Below are positions 42,195 to 51,448 of a stretch of DNA of 64,000 nt, piece by piece; positions within the stretch are counted from its first letter, which is position 1, and every line of letters begins with the position of its first letter. Where the stretch lies: positions 7,001 to 71,000 of the forward strand of contig CAVTGB010000063.1 in the NCBI GenBank assembly GCA_963734125.1, in the 5' to 3' direction. The stretch comes from DATARH01 sp963734125 (GTDB taxonomy: Bacteria; Pseudomonadota; Alphaproteobacteria; ATCC43930; CGMCC-115725). The notes under the pieces are model-generated. The model did not search any database, was not told the DNA's origin, and saw nothing but the letters and a program-made list of their open reading frames with translations. The translations under genes were made by a program, and so were the position numbers.

Positions 42195-43442
42195 TCAGCC
42201 CAACGCCAAAGAACCGGGGTCGCCCGGCCGCCGCGCGCTGTCGTGCAGCAGGCCGGCGGTGAAGGCGGCGAGGTTGCCGCCGGTAAAACGGTGTCCGGGG
42301 ATGCCGGCGGCGGCGGCGGCGGCGAGGTCGCTGTCCTTGTCGCCAATGAGAAAGCTCGCCGAGCTGTCGATGGGCCAGGCGCGCATCAGGTCGAGGATCA
42401 TACCCGGGGCGGGCTTGCGCCAATCGCTGGCGCGGCGGTATTGGGCGACGGTCCCCTCCGGGTGGAACGGGCAATAGCGGATGTCGTCGACGTGCGCCCC
42501 TTCGGCGGCAAGCCCGCCCGCAAGGTGGGCATGCACGCGCGCGATGTCGGCCTCGCTGTAAAGGCCGCGCGCGACGCCGCCCTGGTTGGTCACGATAAAG
42601 ACGAACCGCCCGGCATCGTTGAGCGCCTTGACCGCAGCGCGGGCGCCCTCGATCCAGCGAAACCGCTCGACCGACCCGACGTAACCCTCGTCGTGATTGA
42701 GGACGCCGTCGCGGTCGAGAAAGGCCGCGACCCGCCGCCGCGACCGCGGAATCTCCCGCCGCGCCCGCGCCAGACCCGCAGCGGTTCCGATTGCGGCGAA
42801 AAAGCGATCGAAGCACACACCACGCAGCTGCCCGGCCGCAGCCAGCTCGGGGAACACGTCGACCCCGAGCGCGCTCTGCGGTCCGAGCCGATCGACGACG
42901 GCGCGGCGCAGCGCGCAGACCCCGCCGCTGACCAGCCCCGGCCCGCTTTCGCCCGCCGGCGCGGCAAACCCGAGGATGCCGTCACCGGATACGCTCACTG
43001 CGCCCAATCGCGCCGCATCGGGAACTTGCCGCAGGGCGAGGACGCCCACCGCCGTGGGCTCTCGAGCCAGCCGCACGGCAAGCTCCAGCACGTTGATATC
43101 GAACCACGAACTGCCGTTTAAGAGGATGAACGTTTCGTCGAGACGGTGACGGGCGTGCCATAGCGCATCGCCGGTCGCGGCCGGCTCGGGCTCGGCCGCA
43201 ACCTCGACCGTCAGTCCAAAGCGCGCCTTGAGCGGGGTCGTCGCCGCGTAGGTGGCGATCCGGGCGGCAGCAAACCCGGCGAGCAGCAGGATTCGCCGGA
43301 TGCCATGCCGGCCGAGTTCGAACAGCAGGAGGTCGAGAAACGGCGCGTCGGCGATTTCGAAGAGCGCCTTCGGCAGTCCGCCGCTCGGCGCCCCGAGCCG
43401 CGCGCCGCGCCCGGCGCACAAGATGACGGCTTGCTCGATCAT
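42195..43442 (-). CDS. Sugar nucleotidyltransferase fused to heptose-bisphosphate-type HAD phosphatase
   Basis: 415 residues from ATG 43442. The N-terminal half is a nucleotidyltransferase: QAVILCAGRGARLGAPSGGL, PKALFEIADAPFLDLLLFEL. The C-terminal half from about residue 235 is a GmhB-type HAD phosphatase: RVAAFLDRDGVLNHDEGYVG, FIVTNQGGVARGLY, CPFHPEGTVAQYRRASDWRK and FLIGDKDSDLAAA. Together these resemble two successive steps of NDP-heptose synthesis, dephosphorylation of the bisphosphate and NTP activation. No gmhA or kinase gene is nearby. It lies just upstream of rmlB. Confidence 0.88.
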   Translation of the reverse strand: MIEQAVILCAGRGARLGAPSGGLPKALFEIADAPFLDLLLFELGRHGIRRILLLAGFAAARIATYAATTPLKARFGLTVEVAAEPEPAATGDALWHARHRLDETFILLNGSSWFDINVLELAVRLAREPTAVGVLALRQVPDAARLGAVSVSGDGILGFAAPAGESGPGLVSGGVCALRRAVVDRLGPQSALGVDVFPELAAAGQLRGVCFDRFFAAIGTAAGLARARREIPRSRRRVAAFLDRDGVLNHDEGYVGSVERFRWIEGARAAVKALNDAGRFVFIVTNQGGVARGLYSEADIARVHAHLAGGLAAEGAHVDDIRYCPFHPEGTVAQYRRASDWRKPAPGMILDLMRAWPIDSSASFLIGDKDSDLAAAAAAGIPGHRFTGGNLAAFTAGLLHDSARRPGDPGSLALG

Positions 43443-43493
43443 GCCGGGCCACTTCTCTCCTCGCCGACCGTCTGTCAAGCATCTGCCCGATTT

Positions 43494-43532
43494 GGTAGTG
43501 GGTCAGTTTGATTTCGAAACTGACCCACTACC
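43494..43532. repeat. Perfect 16-bp inverted repeat
   Basis: GGTAGTGGGTCAGTTT at 43494-43509 and its exact complement AAACTGACCCACTACC at 43517-43532 flank a 7-base loop. It lies between divergent genes, so a transcription terminator is unlikely. The GTGGGTCAGTTT motif recalls ends of IS21-type insertion sequences; no transposase remains. Confidence 0.8.
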
Positions 43533-43711
43533 CCCGATTTTCGTGGACAGCTCGGGAGCGATTGTCGAGATTTGCAATGTCCTGCGACCATGTCCAGCTT
43601 CGGTGAAACCGTAAGGATGTCCGTCCCGATGGCGATGCCGCTCGCCGCGTGCGCCCGGCCGCCCTGTGGCGGCACGCCGGCGCGCGGCCCGAAAGCGCGG
43701 CTGCGCCGCTG

Positions 43712-44491
43712 ATGCGCGCGCCTTACCGGGTCGCGGTGATCACCGGGGCATCGAGCGGGCTGGGTGCCGCGCTCGCCCTCTCCTACGCCGGGCCGCAAGC
43801 GGTGCTTGGGCTGATCGGTCGCAGCGCCGAGCGCCTTGCCGCGACGGCGGCGCGGTGCCGCGACTCCGGGGCAAGCGTCGAGAGCGCCCAGATCGATGTC
43901 GCCGACGGCGCCGAGCTGGCGACCTGGCTTGAGGGATTCGATGAGGCCCATCCGGTGGAATTGCTGATCGCCAATGCCGGCATCTCGGCCGGTCCGGATC
44001 CGGGTAGTCCGGGCGAACCGGCGGCGATCACCTTGCGCCAGCTCGAAATCAACCTCGCCGGCGCGGTCCACACGATCGCCCCGCTGGTGCCGCTTCTGTG
44101 CGCGCGCGGGCGCGGGCGCATCGTCGCGATCGCCTCGGTCGCCGCCTATCGCGGCCTCCCTTACAGCCCGGGGTATTGCGCGAGCAAGGCCGGGCTGCGC
44201 GCCTATGGCGAGGCGCTGCGCCCGCTCTTGTCGCCCTACGGTGTCGGGGTGACGGTGGTCTGTCCGGGTTTTTTCGAATCGCCGATGACCGACCGCTGGG
44301 AGGGGCCAACCCCGTTTCTCGCCAGCGGCGAGCGCGCCGCCCGGCGGATCAAGCGCGGGATCGACCGCGGCTGCTCGCGCATTAATTTTCCATGGCCGCT
44401 CGTGCTGGGGATGCGGTTTTGCGATCTCGCCCCGGCCTGGGTCGGGGACCGCATCATGCGCGGCTTCCATTTCCACATCCGCTCCGCCTGA
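43712..44491 (+). CDS. Short-chain dehydrogenase/reductase
   Basis: 259 residues from ATG 43712; a GTG at 43649 would add 21 unlike residues. VAVITGASSGLGAALALSYA binds NAD(P); LLIANAGISAGPD, IVAIASVAAYRGLPYSPGYC with the catalytic Tyr and the following ASK Lys are classical SDR. The C-terminus is basic with FPWPLVLGMRFCDLAPAW, often seen in membrane-associated SDRs acting on lipids. It is first in a run with the phosphoglycerol-transferase-like gene (4 bases away) and a P450. Confidence 0.88.
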   Translation: MRAPYRVAVITGASSGLGAALALSYAGPQAVLGLIGRSAERLAATAARCRDSGASVESAQIDVADGAELATWLEGFDEAHPVELLIANAGISAGPDPGSPGEPAAITLRQLEINLAGAVHTIAPLVPLLCARGRGRIVAIASVAAYRGLPYSPGYCASKAGLRAYGEALRPLLSPYGVGVTVVCPGFFESPMTDRWEGPTPFLASGERAARRIKRGIDRGCSRINFPWPLVLGMRFCDLAPAWVGDRIMRGFHFHIRSA

Positions 44492-44495
44492 CACG

Positions 44496-46107
44496 ATGGG
44501 AGCCATAGGCCTGCTCCATCTTGCCGCCGGCGCATTCCTCGTCCTCTTGGCATGGCTGATGCCGCGGCATGTCGCCGGCGCGCGGCGCGGCGCGGCGGCA
44601 GTTCTGCTGCTCGATCTCGCGCCGTTCGCACTCGGCGCGGGATTGCTGGGTCTGGCCGCCGGAAAGCCGATTTTCGCCGGGCTTGTCACCCTCGCGATCG
44701 GCGCCGGGTTCACCCTCGTCGATTACACGATGCGGCAGACGCTGCGCGAGCCGGTCGTGTTTTCGGCGGCCTCCGAACTGCCCCAGGTGTTCACCCACCC
44801 GCATCTCTATCTGCCGTTCGCCGGGCCGGTTCTCGTGGTTGGCGGCGCAGCGGTGGCGATCTCGGTGGCGCTGGCGTTCCTCCTCGCCGAGCCGCCGCTG
44901 TGGACCCCGCGCCCTGTTGACACTCTGCTCGCCGTCGGTCTCCTTGCCGCTTGCCTCTGGCTCCTCGCGCGGGAGCCGCTTCTTGGCGCTGCAGTGCGCG
45001 CGCTGCGGCGGCTCGACCCAACGGGCGAACCGTTCGCCGACGCCGCCTCGCTCGGCCCCTTCGCCATGCTGCTCGTCCACACGACCATCGCCCGGGCCGA
45101 GCGCGGCGCCCGGCAGACGGCGTTGGCGGCCCCGCGGGTAGTGCGCGAGCCGGCCCGCGGACCGATCGGCGAATCGGTCGGTAGTTCGGGTGGGCCGATC
45201 GTCGTCGTGCAGTGCGAATCGTTCTTCGACGCGCGCCGCTTGTCGCCGCGCATCCCGCGCGACCTCTTGCCCGGGTTTGACGCCTGTTGCGCCGCGTCGG
45301 CGGCATTCGGCCGGCTTGCCGTGCCGGCCTGGGGCGCCAATACGATGCGCGCCGAATTCGCGGTTGTGACCGGGACCCCGGAGAGCGAACTGGGCTTTGA
45401 CCGGTTCAATCCCTATTACGCCCTGGCGCGGGTGCCGATCGAGTTCGCAGGTCTGGCGGCTGCGCCGGGCCGGGTATCGCACGATCTGCCTGCATCCCTT
45501 TGACCGCCGCTTCTTCCGGCGCGATCTGGCGATGCCGGCGCTCGGCTTCGAGCGGTTTCTCGGCCGCGAGGCGCTCGGCGGATCTTCGGTGCCACCCTAT
45601 TGCCCCGATCCCGAGTTTGCCGGCCAGATCCTGCGCATCCTCGCCGAGGAGGGCCCGCAGACCTTCATCTTCGCGATCACGATGGGCAATCATGGGCCGT
45701 GGCTGGCGGGCGGGCCGCCGATCGACCCCGCGGTGGCCGCGATCTTCGACGAGGGGCAGATGCCGGACCACGGCGAATTGCTGCGCTATCTCGACGGTCT
45801 GCGCCGCTCCGACGCGATGCTGCCGGCGCTGATGGAGGGCCTGGCGCGGCACGCCTCGCCATCCGTCCTCGCCTTCTACGGCGATCATCTGCCAAGCCTC
45901 GGGGCGGCGTTCGACCATTTCGGTTTCGAGGAGTGGTCGAGCGATTACGCGATCTGGCCGGGCTCCGGGGTGCCGCAGCGGCGCGACCTGCAGGTACACG
46001 AACTGCTTCGCCTGATCGTCGACGCGGTCCTCGGCGCGGGTCCCGTGTCGGCGCTCGATCTGGGCGCTCGCCGTCCGATCGGTCTGCGCACAGGCGTCAC
46101 GCTGTGA
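44496..46107 (+). pseudogene. LTA-synthase/phosphoglycerol-transferase-like membrane sulfatase, one frameshift
   Basis: Frame 1 (44496 to about 45450): four or more hydrophobic segments, then VVVQCESFFDARRLSPRIPR (metal-binding Glu) and LAVPAWGANTMRAEFAVVTG with the Thr nucleophile. Frame 2 (about 45455-46107): RLRRAGYRTICLHPFDRRFF, FAITMGNHGPWLAGGPP and LAFYGDHLPSLGAAFDHFGF, the remaining metal ligands of the alkaline-phosphatase fold. One extra base near 45452 separates them. Repaired, the product is about 536 residues and would transfer a phospho-head group outside the inner membrane. The downstream P450 start overlaps its stop. Confidence 0.85.
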
Positions 46108-47480
46108 GCGCCTTTGTGCCGCCCTACCCGGCGCGCCCGGGGAAGCCGCTCCCGCCGCTCGCCGCTCTCGCCACCGCGCGGCGCAATTTCATCGCGCTCT
46201 TCGAAGACAAATGCTTCGAATACCAGTTCTTTTCGACTCGGCTTCTGACCCGGCGGGTGTTTGTGTGCAACAGCCCCGATACGGTGGCGCAGGCCTTCAT
46301 CGCGCTGCATGAAAGCTTCCAGAGGAAGACCCCGCAGATGCGCCACGCGCTCTCGCCGTTGCTCGGCGACGGCCTCTTTATCAGCGACGGCGATCTGTGG
46401 TCGCGGCGGCGGCGGATCGTCGCGCCGATCATCCACGCCTCGCGCCTGGCGCTGTTCGCGCCGACGATGGTCGAGGCTGCCGCCGAAACCGCCGAAAGGT
46501 GGGCGGCCCTGCCGCGCGGCACGCCGATCGACGCGCTGCGCGAGATGGCGACGCTGACCGCGGAGATCATCTGCCGGACGATTTTCGGCCCGCGCCTCGG
46601 CGCCGAGCATGCGACCGAGATCGTCGCCTCGTTCAGCGCCTATCAGCGCCAGGTATCGCAGCTCGACCTGACCTATCTGTTGGGCTTGCCGGATTGGCTG
46701 CCGCGGTTCCAGTCGCCCTCGGTGCATCGTGCAGCCAAACGCATCGACCGGGTGCTCGATAACATCATCCGGCGCTGCGAAGAGCGCCTTCAGGGCGGCG
46801 AGCGCTCGATGATCGGCATGCTCATCGAGGCGCGCGACCCGGAAACCGGCGGCAGGCTCGACCGCGAGGCGCTGCGCAACGAGGCTGCCGTCATCTTCAT
46901 GGCCGGGCATGAAACGACCGCCAACGCGCTCGCCTGGACCTGGTTCCTGTTGTCGCAGGCCGCCGACGTCGAAGATCGCCTGCACGCCGAATTGGCCGAG
47001 GTATTGGGCGGGCGTTTGCCGACCCTCGAGGATGTGCCGCGGCTCATCTACACCCGCGCGATTTTCGAGGAGGCGATCCGCCTCTACCCGCCGGTGCCGC
47101 TGCTTGGGCGCCAGGCGCTGCGGGAGGAGCGGATCCGCCACCTGACGGTCCCTGCCGGTTCGCTCTTGATCGTCATTCCCTGGCTCTTGCACCGGCATCG
47201 CCAATTGTGGGACCAGCCCGACCATTTTGTTCCAGAGCGCTTCCTTCCGCAGAATGCCGCCGCGCGCCAACGCTACAGCTACATCCCGTTCAGCGTCGGA
47301 CCGCGGGTGTGCGCCGGCCAGGCCTTCGGCTTGACCGAGGCGATCCTGTGCCTCGCCACCCTGGCGCAGCGCACCCGGTTGCGCCTCGCCCCGGGTGCGA
47401 TCGTCCAACCGGTGTGCCGGCTGACCTTGCGGCCGGGCGACAGCCTGCCGATGCTGATCGAGCCGGTATCCCCGCGATGA
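46104..47480 (+). CDS. Cytochrome P450
   Basis: 458 residues from GTG 46104, overlapping the upstream stop. WSRRRRIVAPIIHASRLALF is helix C; the oxygen-activation motif in helix I is FMAGHETTANALAW; the ExxR is IFEEAIRLYPPVPLLGRQAL; the haem Cys loop is YIPFSVGPRVCAGQAFGLTE. No membrane anchor. The sequence type is closest to bacterial CYP4-like/class E P450s that hydroxylate lipophilic substrates. Genes for a ferredoxin and ferredoxin reductase that could donate electrons lie at 59.8-61.4 kb. Confidence 0.95.
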   Translation: MSAFVPPYPARPGKPLPPLAALATARRNFIALFEDKCFEYQFFSTRLLTRRVFVCNSPDTVAQAFIALHESFQRKTPQMRHALSPLLGDGLFISDGDLWSRRRRIVAPIIHASRLALFAPTMVEAAAETAERWAALPRGTPIDALREMATLTAEIICRTIFGPRLGAEHATEIVASFSAYQRQVSQLDLTYLLGLPDWLPRFQSPSVHRAAKRIDRVLDNIIRRCEERLQGGERSMIGMLIEARDPETGGRLDREALRNEAAVIFMAGHETTANALAWTWFLLSQAADVEDRLHAELAEVLGGRLPTLEDVPRLIYTRAIFEEAIRLYPPVPLLGRQALREERIRHLTVPAGSLLIVIPWLLHRHRQLWDQPDHFVPERFLPQNAAARQRYSYIPFSVGPRVCAGQAFGLTEAILCLATLAQRTRLRLAPGAIVQPVCRLTLRPGDSLPMLIEPVSPR

Positions 47481-47511
47481 GACGCATGGTCCGCATTCGC
47501 GGCTGGGCCGC

Positions 47512-48750
47512 CTAAGACGCAACGCAACTTCTGCGGCCGGCCTGGCGTCGCAGTCCATAGGCGTAGCGCACGGAGGCTTTCGGGTGGGCAATCCGATCGG
47601 CGAGCGCGACCGGACCGCAGACGATCATCGGGTAGTCGTATTCGCCGGGGATCTCGATCGGCATCAGGAACTGGAAATGCATGCGGAAAAAGTTCCACTT
47701 CAGCTTCCGGTAGGTTCGCGGCGACAGCGTCTCCTTGAAGGTCGGCGAGCGAATCTTCGGATTGGTCTGTTTCCGGCCGCCGAGATCCAGGCCTAAATCG
47801 CGGATCGGCTCAAAGCCATAGGCATTGAGGACGTCCTGGGGCGCCTGATATTCGACCCAGAGGAGCGAGGTTGCGGTTGCCAGACGGACGATCGCCTGGC
47901 GGAACCGCTCGGCGTTGCGCAGGTACGCGACGACCGGCAATTCGGCGCCGATCGTCAGGAGCGCGACGGACGGCCCATGCTTGCCGAAATCCGGATCGCG
48001 GGCGAGCGCGCGCGCCACCACCTCGACCGCGAGGATCGATCCGCTGCTGTGACCGACGATCAGGACTTCCTGTGCCGCGGTCTGGTGCACGGCCTCGACA
48101 ATCCTCGCGCCGAACGAATCGAGCCGCGCATCGATATCGGCTCGCTGTCCGGTCCCGTGCTGCCAGTTGAAGATCCAATCGTCGAGCAGGTGGTAGACGA
48201 AGGATCGCTTGAGGAGGGGCTGGGCTGCGGCGATTGCGGCGACGGCGAGCGCCACGGCAGCGAGCGCCTTCACTTCGGGCGCCAGCGGCATCGCCGGCAC
48301 GATCGCCCATGCCACAAGGTAACCGATCGCGAGCGCGGGGAGGATCAGGCTAAACAGGGCAACCCAGGGGAAGATGACGAGGCAGGCAAAGTGCCAGTCG
48401 AGGCGGAAAAGTTTGGGGAGGAGCCCATCGCGCAGCACCCCGAGCATGCAGGTAACGAGATTGGGGATGCGCTCGAACCAGTTGCGGCTGAAGTCGCGCT
48501 TGACGATATCGTCCCAGCGCAGCACCTCATAAACGGTTTCGGTCCGCCAGGTTTTCCCGCTTGCGACGATGCCCCAGCGCAGCGACGGCACCGCATCGTC
48601 GGTCTCGATGGGTCCGATGGTCCGCTCGATGCCGAACCGCCGGCGCAGCTGACCCAGCCCGATGCCCAACACGCGGCGATACCTGGTGTCGGCCTCGGCA
48701 TCGTATCCCGGACAATAAAACACCAGCCGCTGGGTTACCGGGTGTTGCAT
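47512..48750 (-). CDS. Membrane-embedded alpha/beta-hydrolase-like protein
   Basis: 412 residues. An N-terminal RLVFYCPGYDAEADTRYRRV resembles the first strand of a lipase; the middle has two strong hydrophobic segments (LVIFPWVALFSLILPALAIG and VKALAAVALAVAAIAAAQPL); then QEVLIVGHSSGSILAVEVVA, a clear GxSxG nucleophile elbow. The C-terminus is basic and soluble. No named family is recognised. The gene follows the second P450 by 13 bases on the same strand, so lipid or fatty-ester metabolism linked to that P450 is a reasonable guess. Confidence 0.75.
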   Translation of the reverse strand: MQHPVTQRLVFYCPGYDAEADTRYRRVLGIGLGQLRRRFGIERTIGPIETDDAVPSLRWGIVASGKTWRTETVYEVLRWDDIVKRDFSRNWFERIPNLVTCMLGVLRDGLLPKLFRLDWHFACLVIFPWVALFSLILPALAIGYLVAWAIVPAMPLAPEVKALAAVALAVAAIAAAQPLLKRSFVYHLLDDWIFNWQHGTGQRADIDARLDSFGARIVEAVHQTAAQEVLIVGHSSGSILAVEVVARALARDPDFGKHGPSVALLTIGAELPVVAYLRNAERFRQAIVRLATATSLLWVEYQAPQDVLNAYGFEPIRDLGLDLGGRKQTNPKIRSPTFKETLSPRTYRKLKWNFFRMHFQFLMPIEIPGEYDYPMIVCGPVALADRIAHPKASVRYAYGLRRQAGRRSCVAS

Positions 48751-48763
48751 CGGCGCCGATGTC

Positions 48764-50155
48764 TCATCCGGCTCGCGCGAGCGCGGTTTGGCGCGGCTCG
48801 ATCGTCATTCTGATGCCGCGGCCCGGGCGCAGGTTGGTCCAGGCGATCGGCTCGACGCGCTGGCCGGGGATCAGCCGAAACCGGAAGCGTCGGACGAGCA
48901 CCGCTACCGCGATCAGGATCTCGACGATGGCGAGCGAGGCGCCAATGCAGACACGCGGGCCGGCCGAGAACGGCAGGTAGGAATAGCGCGAGCGCGCCGC
49001 GACCGGTTCGGCAGCGAAGCGTTCGGGATCGAAGCGTTCGGGATCCTCCCACAGCCTGCGGTGGCGGTGGACGACCCAAGGCATCACCGCAACGACCGAT
49101 CTCTTTGGAATGTGACGGCCGCACACCACATCCTCGGCCGCGGCGACGCGCAGCATGATCGGCAACGGAGGATAGAGCCGCATCGTCTCGTCGATGACCT
49201 TGCGCGTAAAGGCGAGCTTGGGAAGGTCCTCGGCGCTCGGCGAGCGCTCGCCCAAGACCGCGTCGAGCTCGGCGGCGATCCGCTCCTCGGCCCAGGGATG
49301 CAGCGCGAGCAGATACCATAGCCAGCTGTAGACATGCAGCGTGGTGACCGAGGTCGAGCAGAGGGTCAACACCTCGTCTTCGATTTCCGCCACGCCGAGC
49401 CGCGCGCCAGTCTCGCGGTCGCGGGCATTGGCAAGGCGCCACAAGAGGTCCCGACCTCCGGCGTAGGCCGCGCTGCGTCGCGCCGCGATCATCGGTTCGA
49501 GCAGCGGGTGATAGGCCTGCGCCTCGGCTCGGCCCTTGCCGAAGCGGTCAAGGACGCGCAGCCAGCCCGGCATCGTCAGGAAATCGAACAGCCCGTACTC
49601 GCCGGGGTGATGCACCAGGCGGTGGACCATCGGCAGGGCGGCGGGGTCCTCGCCAACCAATATCCGCGCGGTCGCCCGGACCAGCAATTCGTTGAAGGTC
49701 GCGCTCATGTGGATCGCCTGTCCGGGCGGCAGCCGGGCCAGACGCTCCGCGAGTTCTTCGGTCAGCGTGACCACGGTGGGCATATCGGCCAGCGCCGCGC
49801 GCCGGTCGAGCGTCGGATTGAGCATGCGGCGATGACGCCGCCACACCTCGCCCTCGGCGCACAACATGCCGGTGCCCGAGCCGAACGCGAAGACCCGGCG
49901 GATCGGCTCGATGCGCGGGTAGTTGTCTAGATTATCCTGGAGGATCCGCTTGATCCCGTCGGGATCGCTGACCACGAACAGGCGGCCCCAGAAGAACCGG
50001 CGTTCGACGAACAGTTCGTCGAACAGCTCCTCGTCCAATACCGCAAGCGAATTGGAAAACCCGACCCGCATCATTTGAAGCGTCGAAAGCGGGCGCACCG
50101 GCCGCGGCGGCAGCGCCAAACCGGACTGGCGCTCGACTTCCTCGGCAGTGACCAT
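48764..50155 (-). CDS. Cytochrome P450 with altered helix I motif
   Basis: 463 residues. Helix C is WRRHRRMLNPTLDRRAALAD, the ExxR is VIDETMRLYPPLPIMLRV, and the haem loop is YLPFSAGPRVCIGASLAIVE; all intact. In helix I, aligned to the neighbouring P450, MAGHETT is replaced by CSTSVTT, so the conserved acid of the acid-alcohol pair is Val while both Thr remain. Such loss is seen in P450s with atypical chemistry. It diverges from the SDR at 50361 and precedes a membrane hydrolase gene. Confidence 0.93.
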   Translation of the reverse strand: MVTAEEVERQSGLALPPRPVRPLSTLQMMRVGFSNSLAVLDEELFDELFVERRFFWGRLFVVSDPDGIKRILQDNLDNYPRIEPIRRVFAFGSGTGMLCAEGEVWRRHRRMLNPTLDRRAALADMPTVVTLTEELAERLARLPPGQAIHMSATFNELLVRATARILVGEDPAALPMVHRLVHHPGEYGLFDFLTMPGWLRVLDRFGKGRAEAQAYHPLLEPMIAARRSAAYAGGRDLLWRLANARDRETGARLGVAEIEDEVLTLCSTSVTTLHVYSWLWYLLALHPWAEERIAAELDAVLGERSPSAEDLPKLAFTRKVIDETMRLYPPLPIMLRVAAAEDVVCGRHIPKRSVVAVMPWVVHRHRRLWEDPERFDPERFAAEPVAARSRYSYLPFSAGPRVCIGASLAIVEILIAVAVLVRRFRFRLIPGQRVEPIAWTNLRPGRGIRMTIEPRQTALARAG

Positions 50156-50360
50156 CCCGGCTTTCCCGTGTTCGTTGCAGCGGCGGCGCCGACACTAACC
50201 GACCCGCTGCGGCGCGCAAACAGGGCGCGCCTGCCGGCACGCCCAACAAGTCGGTGGCCGCGCGGCGATTGACAGCAGACCGCACCAGCGCCGAACATCG
50301 GCGCCGAACATCGCCAGGGGGGCGTGGGCTGGTGCTTGGGCTGCCGAAAGGCTGATCGCG

Positions 50361-51107
50361 ATGGAGATGCAAGACCGCGCTGTTGTCGTCACCGGCGGCG
50401 CCTCGGGGATCGGCAAGGCGACCGCCCTTCTCCTGGCGCGCGAGGGCGCCCGCGTCTTTGTCGGCGACATTGACGAGGCGGGCGGCCGCGCGGTCGTGGC
50501 CGAGGCGGAGGGCGAGGGGCTGGCGTTCGAGTTTCTGCCGCTCGATCTGACCCAGAGCGCGGCGATCACCGCATTCGCCGCGGCGGTGCACACGAGCGTC
50601 CCGCGCATCGACGCCCTGGTCAATGGCGCCGGCTGGGACCGCATCCAGCCATTCCTCGAAAACCCGCCGGAAATGTGGGACGCGCTCATTCAGATCAACC
50701 TGATGGGCGCGATCCGGCTGACCCGGGCGCTCTTGACGCCGATGGTCGCGGCGCAACAGGGCAAGATCGTCAATATTTCGAGCGATGCCGGGCGGGTCGG
50801 CAGCACCGGCGAGACCGTCTACGCGGCGGCCAAGGGCGGCCTCATCGCCTTCACCAAATCCTTGGCGCGCGAGCTCGCGCGGTACCATATCAACGTCAAC
50901 TGCGTCTGCCCCGGTCCGACCGATACGCCGTTGTTCCAGAACCAGCCCGAACGCATGAAGGAAGCGCTGACCCGGGCGATCCCGTTCCGCCGGATCGCGC
51001 AGCCACGGGAGATCGCCGAGGCGGTGATGTTTTTTTTGGGGTCCCGCTCGGACTACATTACCGGTCAGGTGTTGAGCGTCAGCGGCGGCCTGACGATGGT
51101 CGACTGA
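50361..51107 (+). CDS. SDR family dehydrogenase, BadH-like
   Basis: 248 residues. AVVVTGGASGIGKATALLLA binds NAD; LVNGAGWDRIQPFLENPPEM, IVNISSDAGRVGSTGETVYA with YAAAKGGL as catalytic Tyr and Lys, and the C-terminal YITGQVLSVSGGLTMVD are complete. GAGWDRIQPF and ENPPEMWDAL resemble 2-hydroxycyclohexanecarboxyl-CoA dehydrogenase (BadH), but other hydroxyacyl substrates are possible. A run of eight T at about 51029-51036 encodes part of VMFFLG and is slippage-prone. Confidence 0.9.
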   Translation: MEMQDRAVVVTGGASGIGKATALLLAREGARVFVGDIDEAGGRAVVAEAEGEGLAFEFLPLDLTQSAAITAFAAAVHTSVPRIDALVNGAGWDRIQPFLENPPEMWDALIQINLMGAIRLTRALLTPMVAAQQGKIVNISSDAGRVGSTGETVYAAAKGGLIAFTKSLARELARYHINVNCVCPGPTDTPLFQNQPERMKEALTRAIPFRRIAQPREIAEAVMFFLGSRSDYITGQVLSVSGGLTMVD

Positions 51108-51142
51108 AGAGCCGCGATGGGGTCACCAGGGGAGTGAAAAAG

Positions 51143-51430
51143 ATGCGGGGATTGTCGATTGTGTGCCTTGCTGCCGCCGGGCTGATCGCCGCGGCCGCAG
51201 GCGCCTCGGCACAGGCGCCGGCCAACCAAGGCGCCCAAGAGAATGTCCGCGCCAGCCAGCAATACGAGAGCCTGTTGTGCTCCAACCCGGCGTTCCGGGC
51301 CAAGCGCATCGCCCAGGAATGCGGCCCGGTCACCGATCCGCAGCTACATCAAAGCTGCCTTGCCTCGTTCGAATGCGGTGCCGCGATGCGGCATTCAAAT
51401 AGGCCGCCGCCGTCCGAAACGGTCCGCTGA
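51143..51430 (+). CDS. Small secreted protein, four Cys
   Basis: 95 residues from ATG 51143, with AGGGGAG eight bases upstream. A signal peptide (IVCLAAAGLIAAAAGASAQA) is followed by a 70-residue mature part with cysteines in LLCSNPAFRA, AQECGPV and QSCLASFECGAA, spaced as for two disulfides. No named family recognised. It sits between an SDR and a DUF427 gene on the same strand. Confidence 0.75.
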   Translation: MRGLSIVCLAAAGLIAAAAGASAQAPANQGAQENVRASQQYESLLCSNPAFRAKRIAQECGPVTDPQLHQSCLASFECGAAMRHSNRPPPSETVR

Positions 51431-51448
51431 CCAAAGGAGAGTTTCGCC

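Noticed and set aside
50281..50312. Short direct repeat of GGCGCCGAACATC upstream of the SDR
   Set aside because: Two near copies only, in GC-rich DNA, with no sign of an operator or mobile element.
51029..51036. Eight-T run in the SDR gene as a programmed frameshift site
   Set aside because: The zero frame continues correctly through it to a normal SDR C-terminus; only slippage risk remains.
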